Source of the DNA: FEN-1297 sp963834015
GTDB lineage: Bacteria > Bacteroidota > Ignavibacteria > Ignavibacteriales > Ignavibacteriaceae
Reading direction: 5' to 3'
DNA length: 64,000 nucleotides
Assembly (NCBI GenBank): GCA_963834015.1
Contig: CAWIAG010000002.1
Location: 1 to 64,000 of the forward strand
Shown: in pieces, positions 43,595-52,487 of the stretch
Layout of the letters: each line of letters begins with the position of its first letter
Position numbering within the stretch: the stretch's first letter is position 1
The notes under the pieces: model-generated
Seen by the model: only the letters and a program-made list of their open reading frames with translations
Told to the model about the DNA's origin: nothing
Database searches by the model: none
Made by a program: the position numbers and the translations under genes

Positions 43595-45259
43595 TCATTT
43601 GTCTTTCTCTGTCTCAAATGTTTTATACTCTTTATTAAAATAGTATCCTACCTTTCCAAGTTCACCGTGTTCCCGGTTTTTTTTAATTTCTAAATAGGAA
43701 TCGTATGGTTCTATACCAGCTTTTTTCCTTTTTTCCCTTTGAGCCTCTGAAAAACGGTAAAGCATAAAAACATTGTCGGCTATATTCGTAATATCTCCGC
43801 TTCCAGCTATGTCCACTTTATCACTTTCGTAATCATCAGTCTTTGCTTTCCGGGGATGCGCTACCAAATGGATGTGGCATTTATATTCTTTAACAAAATC
43901 CGCAAGCTTATTTACAAAGTTTTTTTGTTCGCCATATAGCTTATTACTATCACATGATAAATTCACTTTCATCAAGCTGTCGATAACAATTACCTCAATC
44001 CCATATTTTCTGCAACCAAATTCAATTATCTCAAATAATTTGTCTTTTTCAATTTCTCCGACAATATCGATTACAAATAAATTTTCCGCAAATTCATTTA
44101 ACACAGAATTAACATCATAATCGGTAATAATATTTTTCTTTAATGCTTGTTTCATTAACCACCATAAATATTTTCGAGGTGGCATTTCAAAGCTACCAAT
44201 ACAACATTTTTTACCCTGCCTTAGTAAATGAATTACTTCTTGCGATAAGCGGGTTGATTTTCCGGCTCCGTTTTGTCCCGTCCATATAGAAACTTCATCA
44301 CATCTCCAGCCCTTCAGTAGCTCGGTTAATTTAATATTACTTGTAATCGTTCCGTACAGTTTAGAAGGATTGTTTTTATACTCATTTATTTCGTCAACAT
44401 AGTAATCACAATGTTTTAATTCGGATATATTGAACTCTAATGCATTATTTATGAATTCTCTAAATTCTTCTTTTGTTATTCCCTGTATTAAACATTCATT
44501 CACATCTTTGCAGGGTAATATCACGTTTTTACATCTCCATTTTCCCAAACGATTAACAATGCTTTCTATACTGGACTGCCCTGCTATATCGTTATCCATT
44601 ATGATAACTATTTCCTTAAACTTCTCTAAGAAATCCCAATCATTTTCAATCCAAGTTGTGTCATTTACACCAGAAGGAATGGATACACCTTCAATACCGT
44701 ATTGATACAACGCTATACAATCGGCTTCGCCCTCACAAATAAAAAGTGTCTTCTCCGTAATATTATCTTGGTTCCACAAAACCGATTTGCAATCTTTCTC
44801 CTTGTAAAAAGTTTTCTCAGTCAATGAACGGTATTTTACATTCACGAGTTTTTTATCTTTGTGGTACAAAAACATTATAGCTTTGCCGTCCGGTGAAAGT
44901 CCTATATCAAAATGGCCTGCTACTTCAGGTAATATTTTTCTGTCTTGAAACCATTTATTAGTTTTCTCGTTTATCCGCTCTGGCTTTGTTGTGGGCACCG
45001 AATATTTCCTCTCACGCCTGATAAACAAATCTCTTCGATAGCCTGATTCATCCCCGTAAAATCTTTGGAAGTCTGAAAAGTTCCCTTGTATTCCACATCT
45101 ATTTTTTCTGAAACATTGAAAAGCACCGGTTTCTAAGTTTATCCCAAATGAATTTTTATCGCCACATTTTGGGCAGTTCATTTTAGCCTGTAAACCAGAA
45201 CTATTATGAGTTTCTGTGAATTTGATTCCCTTACGCAGTAAATATTCTTTTACGTTCAT
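43595..45259 (-). CDS. primase-helicase, T7 gp4/Twinkle type
   Basis: The N-terminus has a zinc finger (CPKCGD...CFRKNRCG, residues about 29-55). A TOPRIM domain follows (LFICEGEADCIALYQYG and IVIIMDNDIAGQ). The C-terminal RecA-like helicase has Walker A TGQNGAGKSTRLS, CCIGSFEMPPRKYLWW, Walker B VIVIDSLMKV and HLVAHPRK. It would prime and unwind DNA for replication of the element. It lies downstream of the replisome-organiser gene on the same strand. The lengths of all domains are normal. Confidence 0.92.
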   Translation of the reverse strand: MNVKEYLLRKGIKFTETHNSSGLQAKMNCPKCGDKNSFGINLETGAFQCFRKNRCGIQGNFSDFQRFYGDESGYRRDLFIRRERKYSVPTTKPERINEKTNKWFQDRKILPEVAGHFDIGLSPDGKAIMFLYHKDKKLVNVKYRSLTEKTFYKEKDCKSVLWNQDNITEKTLFICEGEADCIALYQYGIEGVSIPSGVNDTTWIENDWDFLEKFKEIVIIMDNDIAGQSSIESIVNRLGKWRCKNVILPCKDVNECLIQGITKEEFREFINNALEFNISELKHCDYYVDEINEYKNNPSKLYGTITSNIKLTELLKGWRCDEVSIWTGQNGAGKSTRLSQEVIHLLRQGKKCCIGSFEMPPRKYLWWLMKQALKKNIITDYDVNSVLNEFAENLFVIDIVGEIEKDKLFEIIEFGCRKYGIEVIVIDSLMKVNLSCDSNKLYGEQKNFVNKLADFVKEYKCHIHLVAHPRKAKTDDYESDKVDIAGSGDITNIADNVFMLYRFSEAQREKRKKAGIEPYDSYLEIKKNREHGELGKVGYYFNKEYKTFETEKDK

Positions 45260-45352
45260 TTTTAAAATTCCTTCAAATTGAGTATGTCAATAATCCATTG
45301 AGTTAACCTATTTGGTAATAAGTAATAACTATTAAACCAAATTATAATTCTC

Positions 45353-46069
45353 TTAGAAATCATCAAGTAAATCCTCCCCTTGTTCGCTGTTGGTTATTAT
45401 CTCATCGTTCCATGATTTATTATTAAGATAGGTAAGCGGATGTTTCCTGTATTGCATATCCGGTGTTGATGCTACATATGCCGGAACATGGATTTTAATT
45501 TTTGCCTTGTCTTCCGCATTCAATTTTTTCCATTTGGCAAAACACTTGTCCCAATTAATCTTCTTCCCAAATTGATTCCAAAATAAATTTTTAAATTCTT
45601 CAATTAACTCTTGTTCTTTTTCTTTATCTATGTCTTTATCTTTATCTGTCTCGTCACTAATGTTGACGTGACCGTCACTAAGTAATTTAATTTTTTCTCT
45701 GTAGCGTCTTGAACTGCTCCGGCTTACTTCTTGTGCTTTTTCAATTTTCTCTAACTGCTGATGATGTTCAAAGTTGGTGATGTATACAGTACCGTCTACC
45801 CATATTTCAATCATTTTTAATTTTAGAAATGTATCAAATCCTAACTTGACTGTATTGAGTTCAAGGTTGAAATGATTTGCCAACATTTCTGGTGTAAATG
45901 GAATATGATCTCCAATTTCTACCGTTCCGGGACGTCCTGATTTCATACCTAAGCATAGCAATCCAATCCAAAGCATAAACATGATATAACCATCAGGCAT
46001 CTTCAGGATATATTTGATTTTGGGATCGTCCAATATATTAATAGCGAGTTTTATAAAGCTTAGATTCAT
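45353..46069 (-). CDS. phage replisome organiser-like protein
   Basis: The first ~115 residues match the N-terminal domain of phage replisome organisers: FIKLAINILDDPKIKYILKMP, MFMLWIGLLCLGMKSGRPGTV, IPFTPEMLANHFN and a winged helix ending in NFEHHQQLEKIEKAQE. A charged linker (DETDKDKDIDKEKEQE) connects to a helical C-terminus with KHPLTYLNNKSWNDE, as in helicase-loader proteins. It should bind the origin and recruit the primase-helicase encoded 93 bp downstream. Confidence 0.85.
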   Translation of the reverse strand: MNLSFIKLAINILDDPKIKYILKMPDGYIMFMLWIGLLCLGMKSGRPGTVEIGDHIPFTPEMLANHFNLELNTVKLGFDTFLKLKMIEIWVDGTVYITNFEHHQQLEKIEKAQEVSRSSSRRYREKIKLLSDGHVNISDETDKDKDIDKEKEQELIEEFKNLFWNQFGKKINWDKCFAKWKKLNAEDKAKIKIHVPAYVASTPDMQYRKHPLTYLNNKSWNDEIITNSEQGEDLLDDF

Positions 46070-46070
46070 T

Positions 46071-46337
46071 TTACACCTTTGTACTTTCCAACGTTTGGTC
46101 GTCTTCTTCTATATTGACATCGTTATAAATTGAATGATCGTATTTGGCACAATCAATTATGGCAACTTTAACGTTTGTAAGAAGTTCATTGGTATCCTCA
46201 ACAAAATTTTTCCTCAATAAATTTTTAGGTATCCCGGTTGCAAAATCTTTGCGGACGTCCTCAAGTAACGATAATATTTCTTCAACACTTTTACGTCTTT
46301 TGAGAACTTTTTTAGTTCTTTCTGGTTTTATTGGCAT
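46071..46337 (-). CDS. small helical protein of the replication module
   Basis: From the ATG at 46337 (GGAG eight bases upstream) the product is 88 aa: a basic start (MPIKPERTKKVLKRRKS), a helix VEEILSLLEDVRKDFATG, then NLLRKNFVEDTNELLTNVK and an acidic tail. It resembles the first part of the protein at 41782. One base separates its stop from the replisome-organiser start, so the two are coupled. Function unknown. Confidence 0.65.
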   Translation of the reverse strand: MPIKPERTKKVLKRRKSVEEILSLLEDVRKDFATGIPKNLLRKNFVEDTNELLTNVKVAIIDCAKYDHSIYNDVNIEEDDQTLESTKV

Positions 46338-46441
46338 GTTATTGTCTCCTTTAATCAACTGCTTTAATAGTGTTATTTAAAAAATTTCAGTTTAAACGAC
46401 TGATTTTATCTTTTAACATAGAGTTTTTCATTTCGGAAGAA

Positions 46442-46503
46442 TGTATACTTTTTGGCGGAGAGTGGTTTTGGGGACACAGGATTGACTTAGTGCAGTACTA
46501 ATT
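46442..46503 (-). promoter_or_regulatory. duplicated upstream region, copy 1
   Basis: TGTATACTTTTTGGC is followed by GTGGTTTTGGGGACACAG and about 25 more bases that align with 47371-47433. It is situated 105 bp before the start of the replication operon (46337). The duplication suggests that this gene set and the 46756 gene share control. Confidence 0.45.
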
Positions 46504-46755
46504 AAACTATAAAATACATTTGGATTCGAATTTGATGATGTAATAGAACCGAATGACCACAAGGAATAGAAGTGAATATCTTTAACTTACGTACAAAGTC
46601 GAAAGTTGTATAATCAGATTGAATTGTTTTTTATTATTCATTACTTATAAGAACCATAGAACATTCTTCAACTATTTCACAATAGGCAAATTAGTAAATT
46701 ATTAAAAAGATTCAGTTTAATGTAGATTAACCAGTGGAATAGTTAAGAAAATTAT

Positions 46756-47073
46756 TTATTCCTTTTCGGTCATTGGTTTTTCAATCTTACGCTTTGGTTC
46801 AAACCCACGTGCTATTATATTTGCAACTACTTTAATGGGTTCAAATTTGTTCTCGGTATTAATATACATTTGATCCCGAACCATCTTATGTATTTCATTT
46901 TTTATTTCTATTTTTTTGTGATTGACAAAATCAAATTGCTTAAGCTTTTGCTGATTTAAATCATGATTACCATCTTGAAATAATGCACTAATTTGATTTA
47001 GTTCACCATCAAGTTTACTTACTTGACTTAATTTTTTTTGAATTGTCACTTCGAAATCATCATTGTTATTCAT
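46756..47073 (-). CDS. small coiled-coil protein
   Basis: From the ATG at 47073 (AAAGGA upstream) the product is 105 aa. It has a helical coiled coil, VTIQKKLSQVSKLDGELNQI, then KIEIKNEIHKMVRDQM, and a basic tail with ARGFEPKRKIEKP. No family is recognised. It lies upstream of the replication operon in the same orientation with ~400 bp between, and has its own copy of the operator-like motif 300 bp upstream. Confidence 0.5.
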   Translation of the reverse strand: MNNNDDFEVTIQKKLSQVSKLDGELNQISALFQDGNHDLNQQKLKQFDFVNHKKIEIKNEIHKMVRDQMYINTENKFEPIKVVANIIARGFEPKRKIEKPMTEKE

Positions 47074-47370
47074 AAACATTCCTTTAGATTTTCCCGTAAT
47101 ACCGGAGAAAGATTATGTACAGATAAATCCCGCTCTTTTGAATTTCTCAAATACACATCTCAATTTTCGGAGTTTATTCCAGATACTGCAATTAGCAATC
47201 CGGAACTGATTCCCTATGAAGGATTACAGTTTCATAGAATTCATATTTCATAGTTATGTCCTATCTCCGATAAATTTTAATAGACATTAAACACTGTCGT
47301 TATTGCTCTTATATTAGTCGGCCTTAGATTTTCAGCCTACTTTAAAACATATGGTATTCCCATTCGAGTA

Positions 47371-47433
47371 TTTGTCTACTTTTTGTCATAGATTGGTTTT
47401 TGGGGCACAGATTTGTTTCAATGGAGTATTTAT
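47371..47433 (-). promoter_or_regulatory. duplicated upstream region, copy 2
   Basis: TTTGTCTACTTTTTGTCA and then GGTTTTTGGGGCACAG align with copy 1 at 46442. It lies about 300 bp before the 47073 start codon. The motif is also near-identical to 53791-53807, between the two integrase genes. Confidence 0.45.
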
Positions 47434-47689
47434 TCATCCTGTTCGGTATACTTAAGCAGGATTTAGATATAATCAGAGCACAGGGATAATCGAGAGAATT
47501 AGAAAGGAATGAACTATAACTATATGTGAAGGTTAAATTCTTAACAACTGGGTCAAACCTTTAAAAACCAAAATGATACTTATGTAAAGCCGATCTAACA
47601 TTAATGCTTAAACCGCATTAAAGTTATGCAAACAATTCAGTTATGAAATGGGATTAGCTGAGTGCGGGTTATTGAATAATATACTATTA

Positions 47690-47869
47690 CTACTTTTCTG
47701 TAAGGTACATGACGGGCTGATTTAAAATGTAATCAGTCTTACAGGTTTGCTTTATATTGATGAAGCCGAGATACTCGCACATCTGTTTTATTCCTCGGTG
47801 GCCGAAACTATCCTGTACGCATAAATGTTTACCAAAACAGTTTGATTCTGAATAGTCCGAATTGATCAT
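47690..47869 (-). CDS. short ORF, 59 residues, weakly BRCT-like
   Basis: ATG at 47869 to TAG at 47690 encodes a compact sequence with FGKHLCVQDSFGHRGIKQMC, EYLGFINIKQTCKTDYIL and NQPVMYLTEK. The pattern 'GK-h-h...GHR--I---h---G-----S-KTDY-L' recalls a BRCT domain, although the usual GG is GF here. No strong ribosome-binding site precedes it. It could be a decayed fragment. The composition is protein-like, so I list it. Confidence 0.35.
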   Translation of the reverse strand: MINSDYSESNCFGKHLCVQDSFGHRGIKQMCEYLGFINIKQTCKTDYILNQPVMYLTEK

Positions 47870-48204
47870 TTTGTGCTCGCGATAATGATTTATATTTTAA
47901 AAATGATACAAAATACATAGTATTGGTAAAAAAAACCTCGAATATCGCTTAGTTAGCAATAGATAATGTTTATAAATTCTGAGTGGGGAGTCCTGCTGTT
48001 AATAGATTCCACATTAATCTTAAACAAGCAGGAAAAGTTAAATTATTCACCTAAAATCGATTTATATGCACAGGAATATTCATTAAAGGTAACATCTTCA
48101 TTATACTTAAATTTTATACCTTATCTTTTCATTCAGTTATATTCTTTTAATTATTAAAATATTACATAATATGTGAACTGTTTTAAAAATAAATAGGTGG
48201 AATT
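47870..48204. other. intergenic region before plus-strand genes
   Basis: This is the switch from minus-strand to plus-strand genes, so promoters are expected here. A short plus frame from 47966 has no ribosome-binding site and an unremarkable sequence. Nothing further is seen. Confidence 0.35.
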
Positions 48205-48639
48205 ATGGATAATGAAACATTATACCAGATTTATATTTATTCATTCGCTGTGATAATTATTTTTATTATATTTTCTAATATCCCCGAAAAAATAATAAGC
48301 ATTTTTAAATCAATTTGTAAAATTATATTTGAAAAGCAGAAAAACATTTATAAATTTTTATTTGCATGTACTTTTCTTTTATGTCTTTCAAAAATGCCAT
48401 ATTGGTATTATCAGTTAATTAGAATTTTGGGGATGGTTGGATTTGTTTATTTCACTTTATTAGATAACAAAGACAAAGTTAAGGTTACGCCTCAATTGTT
48501 TGTAATTGCGGCGATAATTATGAATCCTATTATTAAAATTTCATTTGATAAAGATGCTTGGCAAAGCATTGACATTGTATTTGCAATTGTATTATTCCTA
48601 AGTATAATTTTTGAAAAAAGGTTAATCACTACTGGTTAA
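48205..48639 (+). CDS. four-helix membrane protein
   Basis: 144 residues with hydrophobic segments near 10-25, 46-62, 70-88, 95-108 and 115-133, and lysine-rich loops. GGTGG before the ATG supports the start. No family is recognised. It precedes a zinc-ribbon membrane protein and the protease-TPR gene on the same strand. The three may be cargo of the 41.4-53.6 kb unit. Confidence 0.6.
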   Translation: MDNETLYQIYIYSFAVIIIFIIFSNIPEKIISIFKSICKIIFEKQKNIYKFLFACTFLLCLSKMPYWYYQLIRILGMVGFVYFTLLDNKDKVKVTPQLFVIAAIIMNPIIKISFDKDAWQSIDIVFAIVLFLSIIFEKRLITTG

Positions 48640-48888
48640 ATTAATGAATAAGAATTTATACTTTATTTGATTTACTTAATCAAAAAGGTTTGCTAAATTA
48701 AGACAGGGACAAGTTTAGAAATTATAACTATGTTAAGTTTTCTATATTTAGGATGAGTCACGCATAAATAAAAAAAACAAAAATTCTTTCAGTTGTAAAA
48801 ATGTAATAGTTAACCATTTGTTCAATTTGACATTTTTTGGCTTTTAGCATTTTTTTCATAAAATATTTTAGATGGAAAGGGAGCTTCT

Positions 48889-49959
48889 ATGTTTTGTCCC
48901 AAATGCGGTGAAAAGACGGAAATTGAGAATTCGAATTATTGTTATAATTGCGGTACAGAATTATCAAAAATTAGACAAAATTTACCTGATGAAACACTTC
49001 AAGAAAATAATAAGGGAAATAATGCTGAAGCGGTTTCATCTAAAGATGTTGTTGATGATGGAAAGAATAAGGTAGATACTGAACAAAAAAATAAAGGATC
49101 ACAGAATAAAGACAATAACATTAATAATAGTAAACCATCAACATATCGTTTACATTCATCTAATAGTTTAGAAATAAGTTGGTGGGATAAATTTAAAGAA
49201 CGTTGGGGTTGGGGTTGGCTGTTTTTCGCATATGAATTTTATTCTCCTCAAGCTAATAAAGACTTTAACAATATAGGTGAATATGGGGGTATATTATCAA
49301 TATTTGGATTTGCTGCAAGTATGTTTTTATATTTTATTTTTAGACAAAAATATTTGGTGAAAATAAAAGTCGATTGGATACGTAGTTCTCTTTCTGTTAT
49401 TATAACTTATACTATTGTCCTTCTTGCTTTAATATTAATAAATGTATTATTTTCATATACAATCAATAAATCAAACCTTCACCCAGGTCAATTGCAAAGG
49501 TACACATTACCAGATGCACATTTAAATATAGAATCACCATCTGCTTTTATACAAGGTACTAATAAAATTACTAACGAATATAATAATAGTGTTAAATATT
49601 ATTATAATTATTCCAATGATAATAAATTTACATCTTTAACAATAAGTATTCACTATACAGAATTTCAAGAAAATCTAACTTTCGATTTAGACAAAGTTGC
49701 AGATGGTTATAATAATTATATGAAACAAGCGACTGGCATTACAGATTTTCAATGCAGTTCCTTAGATTATAATATTGATGGTCATTTGGGTAAAATTGTA
49801 ACTGGGACTCTGAAAATGAATGATAAAGATACGGAATTTTTAGCCGGTTTATTGTTTCAAAATTCAAGACTATGGCAAGTTATATGTCTCTATCCAACAA
49901 CTGACGAAAATAGAGTGGTTGCTAAACAAGTAATTAATTCAATTATAATAGAAAATTAA
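48889..49959 (+). CDS. zinc-ribbon membrane protein with extracytoplasmic domain
   Basis: The N-terminus is a double-CxxC zinc ribbon (MFCPKCGEKTEIENSNYCYN, CG). A disordered Asn/Lys/Asp-rich linker (30-95) follows. Two transmembrane segments lie near 133-152 and 170-192. A ~155-residue C-terminal domain rich in strands contains HLNIESPSAFIQGTNKI and LLFQNSRLWQVICLYPT. AAAGGGAG six bases before the ATG fixes the start. The C-terminal domain resembles the PsbP/'DUF-type' exported folds of stress lipoproteins, but I do not assign it. Confidence 0.65.
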   Translation: MFCPKCGEKTEIENSNYCYNCGTELSKIRQNLPDETLQENNKGNNAEAVSSKDVVDDGKNKVDTEQKNKGSQNKDNNINNSKPSTYRLHSSNSLEISWWDKFKERWGWGWLFFAYEFYSPQANKDFNNIGEYGGILSIFGFAASMFLYFIFRQKYLVKIKVDWIRSSLSVIITYTIVLLALILINVLFSYTINKSNLHPGQLQRYTLPDAHLNIESPSAFIQGTNKITNEYNNSVKYYYNYSNDNKFTSLTISIHYTEFQENLTFDLDKVADGYNNYMKQATGITDFQCSSLDYNIDGHLGKIVTGTLKMNDKDTEFLAGLLFQNSRLWQVICLYPTTDENRVVAKQVINSIIIEN

Positions 49960-50059
49960 ATTTACGGTATATTTTGAGGAAGTGAAGTCAAATTAAATTG
50001 TAAATAAAAGTTAAGAATACCTTAATATTTCATATTAAATTTACAAATGGATTAAAAAA

Positions 50060-52087
50060 ATGATTAAAAGAACCATTCTTCTGCAATTTAATCTATTTAT
50101 TTTGTTTTTGCTTTTCCAATTCAATTCATTTAGTCAATCTTTAACTGCCGAACAGATTTATAAAAATGTTTCTGATGCAGTGGTAGTTATTCAGGCATAT
50201 AATGCTAATGATGAATTGATAAAACAAGGGAGCGGGGTGGTTATAAATGATAAAGGATACATCGTTACCAATTACCATGTCCTTGAAGGGTGCGAAAAAT
50301 TGGAAGTGTTGCATAATAAAGATGTAGTTCCCTATGTTGACATAATAGGAATTGATGTCGAGAAGGATATTTTAATTCTGAAAATTGATGCAAATAAATT
50401 TCCATCAATACAAATTGGTGATGTTCAAAAAATAAATGTTGGACAAAGAGTTTATGCAATTGGTAGCCCTTTAGGTTTTGAGAATACAATTTCGGAAGGA
50501 ATTATTAGCGGTTTAAGAAATGATGAATCAACCGGAAGAAATTTTATTCAGATTACAGCAAGTATTTCTCCCGGAAGCAGTGGTGGAGCTGTAGTAAATG
50601 AAAAGGGAGAGTTGATAGGGATAAGTACACTAACATTGAGTGAAGGGCAAAATTTAAACTTTGCTATACCTATTGATGATGTTTTAGCTGTAAAAATAAA
50701 TTCATATTCTAAAGATGAATCTTATAAAGATTATGAATTATTTTCTAAAGGATACGATGCTTATGAGAAAGGAAATTATCAAGAGGCAAAAAATTATTAT
50801 ACAAGCTTTTTAATAAAATATTCTAATTATGCACCGGCATATAATAATCGTGGTCTTGTTAAAGCAAGCTTAGAGGATTATAAAGGAGCTATTCAAGATT
50901 ACAATAAAGCGATTGAAATTAATCCTAAGGATGCAATTGCTTATACTAATCGTGGTATTTCAAAAGATGACTTAGAAGACTATATAGGTGCAATCCAAGA
51001 TTTTAATAAAGCAATTGAGATTGACACTAATTATGCATGGGCATATAATAATCGTGGTCTGGCTAAAACAGATTTAGAAGATTATATTGGAGCAATACGA
51101 GATTACACAAAGGCCATAACAATTAATTCTAACGATGCAGAAGTTTATTATAATCGTGGTCTGGCAAAAAATAACTTAGAAGATTACCATAATGCAATCC
51201 AAGATTTTAATAATGCGATTGAAATTAATCCAAATTTTATTGAAGCATATTATAATCGTGGAACTGTTAAAGTTTTATTAGAAGATTACCAAGACGCAAT
51301 TCAAGATTTTAATAAAGCGATTGAAATTAATCCAAATTTTGCTAAAGCTTATGATAATCGTGGTAATGCAAAATATGATTTGGAAGATTACCAAGGTGCA
51401 ATCCAAGATTTTAATAAAGCAATTGAGATTGATCCAAATTTCGCCTTGGCCTATGATAACCGTGGTAATGCAAAATATGATTTAAGAGATTTTCAGGGAT
51501 CAATTCAAGATTTTAATGTAGCGATCAAGATTAATCCAAATTTTGTTTTGGCTTATAATAGTCGTGGCCTTGCGAAAGTTAATTTAGAGGACTACAGTGG
51601 AGCTATTCAAGATTATACCAATGCAATAAAAATTAATCCAAATTATGCTATGGCTTATAATAATCGTGGCATTATAAAAAAATATTTAAAAGATTACCAG
51701 GGAGCGGTACACGATTATACCAAGGCGATAGAGATTAACCCTAATTATGATGAGGCATATTGCGGCCGTGGAGTTGCAAAATATCTTTTAAAAGATAATC
51801 TAAGGGCAATGCAGGATTTTAATAAAGCAATAGAGATTAACTCTAATTATGCAAGTGCATATTATTTCCGTGCTTTTGTTAAAGATAATTTAGAAGATTA
51901 CAGAGGAGCAATTCAAGATTATAACAAATCTATAGAGATTAACCCTAATTATGCGGATGCTTATTACTTCCGTGGTATCGATAAATATAACCTTGATGAT
52001 AAGGACGGAGCTTGTTTAGACTGGAGTAAAGCTGGAGAACTTGGCGATAGTGATGCCTATGATAAAATAAAAAAACATTGTAACTAA
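50060..52087 (+). CDS. exported trypsin-like (S1C) protease with TPR array
   Basis: A signal peptide (1-26, ending NSFSQ) leads into a DegP/HtrA-type protease. The catalytic triad is visible: H73 in VTNYHVLEG, D103 in DVEKDILIL, and S174 in ISPGSSGGAVV. There is no PDZ domain. Residues about 228-655 are 12-13 TPRs of 34 residues of the type A-YNNRGLAK-DLEDY-GAIQDYNKAIEINPN. It probably acts in the periplasm, with TPRs choosing partners or substrates. It sits 100 bp after the zinc-ribbon membrane gene. Confidence 0.9.
   Translation: MIKRTILLQFNLFILFLLFQFNSFSQSLTAEQIYKNVSDAVVVIQAYNANDELIKQGSGVVINDKGYIVTNYHVLEGCEKLEVLHNKDVVPYVDIIGIDVEKDILILKIDANKFPSIQIGDVQKINVGQRVYAIGSPLGFENTISEGIISGLRNDESTGRNFIQITASISPGSSGGAVVNEKGELIGISTLTLSEGQNLNFAIPIDDVLAVKINSYSKDESYKDYELFSKGYDAYEKGNYQEAKNYYTSFLIKYSNYAPAYNNRGLVKASLEDYKGAIQDYNKAIEINPKDAIAYTNRGISKDDLEDYIGAIQDFNKAIEIDTNYAWAYNNRGLAKTDLEDYIGAIRDYTKAITINSNDAEVYYNRGLAKNNLEDYHNAIQDFNNAIEINPNFIEAYYNRGTVKVLLEDYQDAIQDFNKAIEINPNFAKAYDNRGNAKYDLEDYQGAIQDFNKAIEIDPNFALAYDNRGNAKYDLRDFQGSIQDFNVAIKINPNFVLAYNSRGLAKVNLEDYSGAIQDYTNAIKINPNYAMAYNNRGIIKKYLKDYQGAVHDYTKAIEINPNYDEAYCGRGVAKYLLKDNLRAMQDFNKAIEINSNYASAYYFRAFVKDNLEDYRGAIQDYNKSIEINPNYADAYYFRGIDKYNLDDKDGACLDWSKAGELGDSDAYDKIKKHCN
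50820..52030 (+). repeat. 102-bp tandem repeat (TPR-encoding)
   Basis: About twelve units of 102 bp, each encoding one TPR, are highly similar at the DNA level (for instance AATCGTGGT and GCAATCCAAGATTTTAATAA recur). Similarity is highest among units at 51180-51500. Expansion or loss of units by recombination would keep the frame. Confidence 0.85.
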
Positions 52088-52364
52088 TAACTATATGAGA
52101 ACCCGCTTAATAATTTTGAAATCGGACAAAATTAGAAAAAAAAATCATTTATCCAGTTAAGGAGCAATTACTAACCGGGATTAGATGTGAGGTAGTAATT
52201 CCATACAGGTCAAAAAAAAAGCCAACTAAAGTAAGCTTTCAAACGTTATCACCGTAAGAATATTGTAAATAACTCCCCTAAGTTATCATCATATAGGATA
52301 TTTTGCGGAGAGGCCGGCTCGCCGCATTCTCCGCATACTTGAAATACAGGTTATAATCGAGGCA

Positions 52365-52405
52365 TTTTATGGGGTTGTACCATTATGAGTCCCGTGTTGG
52401 CTCTT
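52365..52405 (+). repeat. terminator-like repeat, copy c
   Basis: GGTTGTACCATTATGAGTCC and CGTGTTGGCTCTTTTTATTT, the inverse of copies at 6263 and 20998. On the plus strand a GAGTC...GGCTC stem is followed by a T-run, an intrinsic-terminator layout about 300 bp after the protease-TPR gene. The spacer 52088-52487 has nothing else. Confidence 0.5.
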
Positions 52406-52487
52406 TTTATTTGAATAGAACGATATTATAGTTCTGATTCTTTTTTTTGATTTCCATTGATTCTTAAGATCTAATATCAACAATAGT

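Noticed and set aside
50820..52030. CRISPR-like array
   Set aside because: The 102-bp periodicity encodes TPRs in an open frame; there are no unique spacers and no cas genes in the window.
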